Origin: Isoetes taiwanensis
Taxonomy: Eukaryota > Streptophyta > Lycopodiopsida > Isoetales > Isoetaceae
DNA: 64,000 bases
NCBI GenBank assembly: GCA_021234155.1
Contig: JAJEKV010000039.1
Span: 11,853,077-11,917,076, forward strand
Reading direction: 5' to 3'
This document shows positions 49,208 to 57,420 of this stretch, piece after piece. The notes beneath the pieces are model-generated. The model was not told where the DNA came from. It did no database searches and worked only from the letters and a program-made list of their open reading frames with translations. The position numbers and the translations under genes are program-made. Each line of letters opens with the position of its first letter. Within the stretch, counting starts at the first letter, position 1.

Positions 49208-50982
49208 TCATGTAACAGACTCTTGATTGAGACAGTAATCATTTTTGTCATTCAGAGCATCAAGTATAGCTTGAAATAGAATACCTTCTTTTGGAGTTGG
49301 ACCCCGATCTTCTACTTCAACAAAGAAGAAGTGGCGCCAGATTGACTGTCGTGATGATGCTTTCCCAAGTGGCAAAGCATTATTAAGTGCTACAAGTGCT
49401 TCATCCGTTGTTTGTCGCAACTCTACACTTGTATTCTCATCAGCCTCTAATGCATCTTTCGTGATTCTTCTTGCTTCCGAATGGATAAGTCCTCTTAGGT
49501 GCTTCTCCTTTCCCGCTTGCTTTATCTTTGCTTTTCTCGTTTCTTTGAACCTGCACTTTTGATTTGGGTGAAAATTTTCTTTTCTTGAATGTTCCTTCAC
49601 CACTTCTATCTCGTGTCACTCTCTTGATGTGACTCAATTTCCTTTCCCTCAACAACCTTCCCAAGGTTTTCTCAGAGCAGCTTCACCCTCATCATCCGTT
49701 AGTATAACATTATTTGCTCCAATCTTATAAGGAGATCTTGAAGTTGAGGGTAGCAGAGCAAGATTTCCAAAAGTTGATATCCTATCATGTACAATGGAAG
49801 GTGATCCCGTATTTTCAAGCACTTGTCTCGGCCCACGTGCACCGCCATACCAAGCTCTAAAAAATAAAGCGTAACCGATAGATGAAGTGCAAACAATGCA
49901 TTTACCTTTAGCCAACAAAGTCATTGCACATTAAATGATACTCATGATCACATTTTAGTTTTACCGATAACCTGTAATTCTTTGGAGAATGCTAATCCAC
50001 ATGCAAGCACAAGCGCCCTCAAATAGCATGTAAGTCTCTACTAACCGCATTGACTCTAATTGGTGAAAATTTCATACCTTCGGTTCTTCCAAGTTTTTGA
50101 GGTTTGATCTCAAATTATTGAGAGGTTAGCATCCTTCATGTGAAGTTCACCTTGCAATTCATCCCTTCTTGATCTTTGTGTTTGGATTGACCTTCCCAGA
50201 ACTTGCCATTTTTTTTTTTCGCATAGGTCTCAAGCATAATACTTGTTTCAAGCTCAAGAATGTCTTTTTTCTAACTCGAGTTACCTCGCAAAGATTTTTT
50301 GAGTTCTAATTCTTTTTCATTTGCTCAATATTATTGTTTGCTACGCCACATTGCCACTTAAAGCCCGGGTTTGAGAGATCCTCTCACGCCAATGTGACAA
50401 GGATGTCATTCAACTCCAATGCACAAGCTTCTCTCTCACTAGAAATTACGGTGATCTCATTCTCGATCGGTTCTATATTCTCAGACAATGTTTGTGCTCA
50501 AAATAAAAGATTCCACCGCCAACTTCTTTTTCCTCTTGAGCTTCTACCGTCTTCTTCTCTGTATTTTTTGGTTCCAATGATTCAGGCTTCCTACACCTCC
50601 TGTATTTCATAATTTGAGCTCCAGCAGCAGCCCAATTTACCTTGTGCTTTTCAGGATTTTTTGTGCAGATATGCAATTTTCCCATGCAAAAGCATAGGCT
50701 ATCTGTTTTCTGACCTCATTATTGCATAATCCCTCACTCTGATAAAGCTTCTTTATCAATGTTTGTAATTGTTCTTTTCGGATGTGGTCGCATTCAAATG
50801 AGATTTTTATATTGCGGTCCGGAATTTATCTCCTCTCTCCAAACTGATAGCCAATCTTCTTTGGTGATTTTTTTCTCCAAATATTTCATTTTTAGAGCCG
50901 GAATTAGTCCATCATCCGACAATCCATGCATTTCCACAAAATCTTCTACTGTCACTGCTTCGGCCATTCTTATGCTTTCCAT
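49208..50982 (-). CDS. Antisense companion ORFs of the large transposon (copy B)
   Basis: A set of minus-strand reading frames that look like one broken gene. From the top: MAEAVTVEDFVEMHGLSDDG, LIPALKMKYLEKKITKEDWL and SVWREEINSGPQYKN (50982-50794); then AFAWENCISAQK and KHKVNWAAAGAQIMKYRRCR (50600-50700); KTVEAQEEKEVGG; SRSPYKIGANNVILTDDEGE (49680-49740); and a 131-codon frame beginning MVKEHSRKENFHPNQK, with ALEADENTSVELRQTTDEAL and LFQAILDALNDKNDYCLNQE (49603-49208). The C-terminal part is basic, then helical. I do not recognise a family. It converges on the transposase gene, lies wholly within the TIRs, and is present in both element copies. It could be a second transposition protein or a captured host gene. 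Confidence 0.5.
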
Positions 50983-51207
50983 TTGGCTTTCGGTATGGCT
51001 ATGGCGCGAGAAATTCCCAGACTAAAAGCTATGGCTATGGCGCGAGAAAGTTCGACTAAAAGCTATGGCTTATGGCTATGGCGTACGGTTATGGCGCGGG
51101 AACTGCCAGCATTAATTGCGTGACACAAGGCTGACGGGATCCAAGTGCTTTAGGTGCTGGGTGCTGTCGCGTTTTTTTGATCACCAGTATAGAATTTACA
51201 CCCTTTG

Positions 51208-52841
51208 ACCCTTTCTACTGACTATTTTTTTTTTTTTAGGATGAAAGACTATATTAATTGACCATGTCAAGTCCCATTTGACCATGTTTGGACCTATAGG
51301 TCCCTGTTTCTTGCACCCCAAGGAAGCCAAAAGAAGCATATTTTAAAAGTTTGCCTAGTCATTTTGGCCAAAGAGTTAAAGTTGTGCCACTCGCCACATG
51401 ACATGCTATGTCATCTAAAATAGTGCAATGGACTGGCCATGAAAAGATGTTTCATTGTTTTATTTATCCACTTGCCACATCTTAATTCATGGTATACCAC
51501 ATATGCACCACTTTTTTAGCACATAATGTATTTTAATGATTCCATTTGTCAAAAAAGTTCAAAAGAACTTTTTTTCCAAAAATTGATCTAGCCATTTTCT
51601 ACCAAATGAGTATAAAATGGTTAATGATCATGTGACATGCCACATCATCCAAAAAAATGCCATGTCATTATGTGTTGATCTTAGACCTAGCACTTGGAAA
51701 CTGAAAAGCCTCCCATGTCAGCAAATGGCTTGAGCTATACCACGCTGCAATTGTTAAGACTCCCATCATTTTCCACCATCTTTGAGTCAATGGATGCACA
51801 GTAAAGCAAAGCAGTGCATTAGCAGGCAGGGGAATCCACCAACAAGGAGCAATCAACTGAGCATAAGCAGTTGGATTAATGTGAAATAACGTTTTTACCG
51901 TGTGCCATGAATCTAGCAAACCCTTTAAAAAGGGAGAAGCATTAGGATAAAGCTGCAAATCATAGAATAAACTCAATGGAAGAAGATGTTTAAGTGTGGC
52001 TTTACCAAAAGGAATACAATGATAAGAGCCTATCCAATAAGTCGTAACCTAGGAGAATCATTCTTACTCACGAGAAATCTCCAAATGAATTTAGAGATCA
52101 TAACCTTACTCTCTGCAAATGGAAATTTGTCATGCCCGACCCTCCAGCAAACTTAGGTTTTATACATTTAGATCATGCAACCTTAACCACAACTCCTACT
52201 TCATTTCCACCCCAAATAAAATTTCTGATGACGCCCACAATCTCTTGAAACTTTGACTGAGAAGAAAAAACAGAAGCCATATAGACATGACTGTTGCTTA
52301 AGACATGCATAACAACTGTCAACCTTCCAGGCATAGAAAGTTTAGCATGATTCCACCAAAAATGATGCCTCTGTAATCCTTTTGTTATGACATCCCAAGC
52401 TTGATTGCCTTCCCATGAGGCAACACCTTCCAGGGATAAGCAAGAACACATGGTTGAACTTCATCATTTAGAATCCATAAAGCATAACACTTTTGCCACC
52501 CGAATAAAACTCCAGAGGCTAAGAAAAACGTATCAAACAGAAGCTTTGCATTTGAACATTATCGTCTTCTGCTATCAAGAATAGAAAGATATCTTCCGCA
52601 TACTGACGCAGAACGACATGAGACATAGACATAGAAGAACGACGATGTCCCTGCTACATGAAGACATATTACTGATACATGGAAGACATGGAAACGTACA
52701 TTGCACAGGCTTTTAGCAAGCTGGATGATCAAAGTACATAAGGTCCTATAAGGGTCGTCATCTAACAAGGGGTTTTCTAGTTAGGCAAACCGAGAAAACT
52801 GGTTCAACTGCTTGAATTGTTGCAATATTAGTCGCATGGTT
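51208..52841 (-). pseudogene. LINE-C reverse transcriptase fragment (copy B)
   Basis: The minus strand carries QYAEDIFLFLIAEDD at about 52562-52605 (a YADD-box variant with E for the first D), the thumb KLSMPGRLTVVMHVLSN, SKFQEIVGVIRNFIWGGNEV (52180-52330), then GMTNFHLQ and LKFIWRF-like C-terminal pieces to about 51700. The upstream palm and fingers are missing: the fragment is cut at 52841, the duplication end. From 51208 to about 51680 I see no coding signal. Confidence 0.7.
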
Positions 52842-52989
52842 GCACGTGATATACTGCAAAGAGGTCGCATATGATCATACAGTTTTAGACAGAGAATACA
52901 AGCGTATTTCCATACAAGAAAGACATGAGGAAGTAGCAGAGACATGAATAAATATAGAACATCTAATTCACCTGCTTGAAGTCAGAAAA

Positions 52990-55060
52990 GTAAGTATCCT
53001 ATATCTAGGTTCATTAATGTAGCAACTATTTGGCAAACGCACAAATTCCTCGGAGTTGCAATTCTATCTCGGGTTTAGAAAGGAGAATTATGGTATCAAA
53101 ATTGCATTGCAGACTTTTGAGAGGTTGAAACCGAGTTTTGTAAGGAGAATGCTCGAAAAGTATACATGATATTGCATCTACCACTTGAAGTTTGGATATA
53201 TCATGTAGGAGTTGAACGACATGAGAAAATCAGGTAGTGTTCGTGACAATTGCAACTGCATTTGTGGTCTTGGCCAAGAATGTGCAGCCAAGGAGCAAAC
53301 AATCAAGTGCACCAATGATTTATGGAGACGAATGGTCTGTAGCAAAGGTGACGATGAGGAATGGTTTGATCATAACTGCTTGATGTTGGCATGTAAAGAA
53401 AGTGGGTTGGATAGAATTAAAACATATCCACAGGAAATGGATGGCACGGGTCTACTAGTTACTTAGGAGACATTTGAAAAGCAACATGTGGATCAAGACA
53501 TAATTTAGAGATCAAAGGAAGACTTTGAGGTACAAACCTGTCTTAAGATTAGTAGAAAGATAGAAGGATATGAAGAAGGTAAATATTAGATTTTGTTCCA
53601 CACAACAACATGTGTAGCACATTGTCAAGCCAATCAGTTTAAATAGTGCATGTCATAATTTCTAGAAAATACAATTGTATCTGTTATTAACTTTGCAGAA
53701 AATTATAGCATCAAGATCCAGAATCAGCCCAGTCAATGCACTGGCACAAACCAAGTTTCTATACTTATTCACATAACATAGAGACATGACAAGACTGCTA
53801 ATATTTATGTTCCTTTGTAGATAGAAGAAGACTGTCCAAAGAAGAAAAAAAAGAACACAGAATTGGAGCAAATAAAAAATAGACTCAACAACGGTAGGAA
53901 TATTATAAAAGAGACTCACTTTTACATTTCTGATATAAAGTGCATGACTCATTATTTGTGGAGCACTACCTACAAAAGCATATTGCATGGCTTAAGGAAC
54001 AGGAAACAGAGTATAAGAAGCATTGGGTATGGAGTGATGGCTGCGCATCACAATTCAAGTTAGCAAAATCTTTTACTTTCTTAGGCAGGTATTACACAAT
54101 AATTGACAAGGAAGTAGTATGGGACTACTTTGCCATTGCTCATAGTAAGGTGAACATGATGGTGGAGGTGCTATTATCAAAAGACTGCTAAATAAAGAAC
54201 AGCTCAAATCCAATGGTGCACGACTGAGATATGCTAAAGAAAATGCAAAATATCTGTGTACATATTTCAACAGCCTACCAGTTGATGAAACATATGAGAT
54301 CAAAAGATTTTCTTGGGAAATTGAACTTGCTATTGTGACAAACATGAAGGAATATGAAATTCAGATACTTAAGGGCACAAAGAAGATTCACTATCAAGGG
54401 GGATTCACTCATGTATAAGGGGGATATGCCATCTGCGTGCATGGGGTGGCAAAAAACCCCCCTGTATACGGATTTTTAAAAGCAAATTTTGACCCCTTCC
54501 GAATAAAAATTACCTAGGATAGTGCAAAAAATACCAGAAAAAGGACCCCCTGCCGACCGTATATGTATGAAAATGGGTCCAAAAAACCCCCTCCCCGTGC
54601 ATGCACATGGGTTATACGCCCAAAACTGTGAACCCCCCTTGTTCACTATATCAGACAATCAGCAGGAGTATATCAATTAGGCTTTCTCATAGATGACTGT
54701 AATGTTTCTGCTTGTTTTGCATAGATTAGAATTGGGACTCATGCATCAATACGGGTAGATTTGGAAAGAGAGGTAACTAACTAAAAACCAGGAGCTGAAA
54801 AGAGAAAAGAGACTCTTGAACAAGCCAATGAATGGATCAGTAATTTGGTTGAGGTAGGTGACAATTTTGCAGTGGATTCTGAGATAGACAATTCAAAGGG
54901 TGTGGAGTTTGACAACCTCAAATGCACAGAACCTAAATGCACACTTGAAGATTCATACAAAAATGGATGGGGTCAAAAATTTGGAGTCAATGAGGTTATG
55001 TTAAGTGGACACTATTATCAATTCTTGGGGAATTTCAAATACATATTGCTTACTAAATAA
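52990..55060 (+). pseudogene. Diverged third copy of the large-transposon transposase
   Basis: Related to 44737-47622 but clearly diverged. In order: QTFERLKPSFVRRML (53107-53155); HLKFGYIM and ELNDMRKSGSVRDNCNCICG (53180-53270); KCTNDLWRRMVCSKGDDEEW, FDHNCLMLACKESGLDR (53310-53415); THFYISDIKCM (53910-53945); KHWVWSDGCASQFKLAKSFT (54021-54080); VVWDYFAIAHSKVNMM (54113-54165); YFNSLPVDETYEIKRFSWEI (54265-54325); ILKGTKKIHY; then, after a MITE, VYQLGFLIDDCNVSACFA; and finally VEVGDNFAVDSEIDNSKGVE and GWGQKFGVNEVMLSGHYYQF. Stops and frameshifts make it a pseudogene. No TIRs were found around it. It starts about 150 bp right of the duplication end. Confidence 0.75.
54395..54641. mobile_element. 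hAT-like MITE (247 bp) inside the third transposase copy
   Basis: Imperfect terminal inverted repeats, CAAGGGGGATTCAC at the left and GTGAACCCCCCTTG at the right, flanked by an exact 8-bp direct repeat TTCACTAT (54387-54394, 54642-54649). Eight-bp duplications and CA...TG ends are typical of hAT elements. Removing it restores the continuous reading from KGTKKIHY to VYQLGFLIDD in the host pseudogene. There is no coding capacity. Confidence 0.85.
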
Positions 55061-55130
55061 AGCGAAGCCTCTGTGCACAGCCACGTGGTAAGATATCCTA
55101 AAATTAATATAAACACAAATATATACAAAC

Positions 55131-55281
55131 TTTTTTTTTTTTTTTTTTTTGTTTAAAGGCAAGGTTGGTAGGACTTGCACCCACCCACGTCTCCCACCCG
55201 ATGGTAGCTAGTGGGTTTTGAACCCTGGTGGGGTCACCCCAACCCAAGGCCTTACCACTAAACCACCACCGCGATGGGCAG
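55131..55281 (-). mobile_element. tRNA-derived SINE with 12-bp TSD
   Basis: On the minus strand the head reads GCGGTGGTGGTTTAGTGGTA (A-box-like TGGTTTAGTGG) with a B box AGGGTTCAAAACC about 40 bases on. A tRNA-unrelated body and a terminal poly-A (poly-T 55131-55150 on the plus strand) follow. Perfect direct repeats TATACAAACTTT flank it at 55122-55133 and 55282-55293; the left one overlaps the T tract. It is not a functional tRNA gene, because no cloverleaf end pairs are present. Confidence 0.85.
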
Positions 55282-55293
55282 TATACAAACTTT

Positions 55294-56440
55294 CACAAGA
55301 GACTCACATGAAAAAATTATGGCCAGTCTCCCAATAACCTTCTAATTCTTTGACACGTAACAAATTGATTTAATTCTTTGCAAATGATTTGTTTTTCCAA
55401 CACTTAAACACGTAAGCACAGTTAAATATTAATGAGAATGCATAGAGGTGGTATGCATGGACAGATACTTCAAAATAAAGATTGAAATAATGTCTAAAAA
55501 TGTAAATCTTTGTCCCAATCGAATAACATTAAATTATTTTGGTCACGTTATCAATCAATATCCCAACATTCTTCGTAGAAATATGTTGTTAAGGCATTTT
55601 TGGGTTGCCCCTAGGGGGGCAAACCCTCGTTTATGTGGGTATGTGGGCATATCCAGGTATATGCCGGCATATGCCTAGCATATGCTGGTGACTGCTCAAA
55701 ACTGGCTGCTGCCTGCAAACTGGCGGTGGCCAGTATCGCTGGGCGGCGGTGTGGACACTGGGTAACCGGCATGTCCATAGTTTGAGAAGAACTAGATGCG
55801 ATAGCCAAATGGTTGCTCTGTGATCAAGTTTCTGATGCATGTCTGGAAGGTAGCCTGTGAGACCTTTGGATCGGTGGCGTATATGGGTAGAGTTCAAGTT
55901 CTTGCTCATCAATGCTGGCCCCATAGCCAAGGTATATACGCCGTAGGTAGATCTCATCCTTGCCATCTAATTGTCGTTCATGCCCTAAATTGATGCTACT
56001 ATTGCATATTTGGTTTTCTGGGGTACTGACATAGATGGTGTTTTGAGATCATGGCAGCTTGTAATAAAGACCAAAATCTGCTCGGGATCTTTTGAAGCCA
56101 AATTTGAGTACAAAGCCGTTGATTTATGATCAAGTACTTTGCCCGCGAGGAAAGAAGAAGTAACTGGAATTAAGCTCGTTTCTGAACTTCAGCTTTCCAA
56201 ATCAGAAAGCAATCAGGGCAACGAACTGGTTAGTAGATAATTTAGCAACACAGTAGTATATAAGTATCCTTGTTCCTCCTGTTTTTCGTTACTGTAACAG
56301 CCATTCAAATCAAGTCTTGTTGCAAAGCATACTCTAAAAAGGCAACAAAGCAGTCTAGCAAACAATCACAGTTAACCACGTTTAGCAAACAATTATAGTT
56401 TGACCAGAAACTATGTGTCCATTTATATGAAACGTCAATC
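55294..56440. other. Unassigned region with a dispersed repeat
   Basis: No gene was recognised. A block at about 55597-55690 (TTGGGTTGCCCCTAGGGGGG, CATATCCAGGTATATG) recurs at 61097-61180. The 111-codon minus-strand ORF at 55631-55966 overlaps this repeat and has no known domain. Confidence 0.5.
55597..55690. repeat. Dispersed repeat, member 1
   Basis: Shares TTTTTGGGTTGCCCCTA, then a CCCTC..ATGTGGGT segment and CATAT.CCA.GTATATG with 61097-61180. It includes several palindromic GCATATGC words. Confidence 0.6.
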
Positions 56441-57420
56441 ATTTTACAGTTTAAAAGGTCCATCTGAAAGAGCGTTTCATTTTCTTAGTGTCATAGCTGG
56501 TTTCGTGCCATCTTGGGGCGTGCTTAAGCTCATATAGACTTTTGTTAAGTTGGCACAGTAAGTGTGCTTCACACTTTTTCACAAAGTTTGCAGGCTGGTC
56601 TATATGGTTTCTGCAACTCGTCATTGAGAAATGCACTTTTGAAACTTAAATTGATGGCAGGTAACACAAATGACAGCCTAGTTCTTATCATTCTTGTCAC
56701 AGGAGCAAAAACATCTAGATACTTTATGCCAAACTCCTGGGCATATCCTCTAGTTACAAGCCCAGTCTTGTCTCTAGCTATGCTTCCATCAGAATTGTGC
56801 TTGGTTTTGAAAACCCATTTGTTCCCAATTATGTTTTGATCTGCAGTTCTGAAACCAGCTGCTAAGTATTTTACTTCATAAGCATTCCATATTCATCCCT
56901 TCGTTGCTTCAACCCAAAGTGGGTTGGAAGCTGCTTCTTTAAATGTGACAGGATCTTTAATGTCTATGATTTCTGTCTTAAATGCATAATCACCTGCACT
57001 TGGCTTCGATGCAAGTTTGAGCTTGGCTTGAATCCTTCCTGATCTTTTCAAGAAAAGACAGTTTCCTGCAAGGCAGAGTCATAAGCAGCATCTAATGATG
57101 GATTCTCCAAGGTTGAATGATCATGAGGGGACTGAGTAGCAGAAAGGATGTCAATGTCATCATCAAAGTGTACTCTACCTCCATCCAGTGAACTAATGGA
57201 AGAATCTGAATCTGAAGATAAGTATCCATGCTCATCTTTATCAGAATATTAATGTGGGCAAATAGATGTTGTACTAGTTTGATGCATCCATATTGCTCCT
57301 CATCATAGTATGATGCACTCTCTACAAAATCTGCACTTCTAGAAATAAACACGTCCTTTGTTAGTGGATTATACATGTTCCATCCCTTTTTACTTATAGG
57401 CCTGTTTGCTAATTTTACAA
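56440..57420 (-). pseudogene. Ty1/copia polyprotein fragment (end of integrase region and reverse transcriptase)
   Basis: On the minus strand, MYNPLTKDVFISRSADFVES (57376 down) matches the copia segment after integrase. EAT-like and NIIGNKWVFKTKHNSDGSIA, TGLVTRGYAQEFGIKYLDVF and APVTRM (56690-56850) are the reverse transcriptase start. FLNDEL, DQPANFVKKCEAHLLCQLNK and SLYELKHAPRWHE (56460-56600) are the next conserved blocks. The frame is broken several times and the YVDD region is absent. No LTRs were identified. Confidence 0.85.

Larger units (their letters stand above)
44184..51203 (+). mobile_element. Large TIR DNA transposon, possibly Sola-like (copy B)
   Basis: A 7,020-bp element. The left TIR reads GGGTGTAAATTCTATACTGG, and its reverse complement closes the element at 51203; the match extends through TGATCAAAAA. 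The 4-bp direct repeat TTTG flanks it (44180-44183, 51204-51207). It encodes a transposase on the plus strand and a companion ORF set on the minus strand. Subterminal GCACTT/AAGTGC-like words recur near both ends (AAAGCAC, GTGCTTTA, AGCACCCAGCACC), possibly transposase-binding sites. The superfamily is inferred from TSD length and transposase motifs only. Confidence 0.72.
23263..52841 (+). repeat. Duplicated segment, copy B (inferred full 29.58 kb unit)
   Basis: Bases 29487-52841 are directly seen to repeat 1-23262. I infer that 23263-29486 is the left part of the same unit. LINE-A, whose endonuclease begins at 23263, continues with the correct domain order into the reverse transcriptase that is also present at the start of copy A. 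The unit junction would be 23262|23263. The extension to 23263 can only be confirmed from sequence upstream of the window. Confidence 0.75.

Noticed and set aside
1-52841. The two 23-kb repeats as long terminal repeats or arms of one giant element
   Set aside because: They contain a host gene and several unrelated nested elements, far exceed any LTR, and no element-type ends bracket them. Segmental tandem duplication is simpler.
55131-55281. A functional tRNA gene on the minus strand
   Set aside because: The A and B boxes are present, but the acceptor and anticodon stems do not pair, and a poly-A tail and TSD show it is a SINE.
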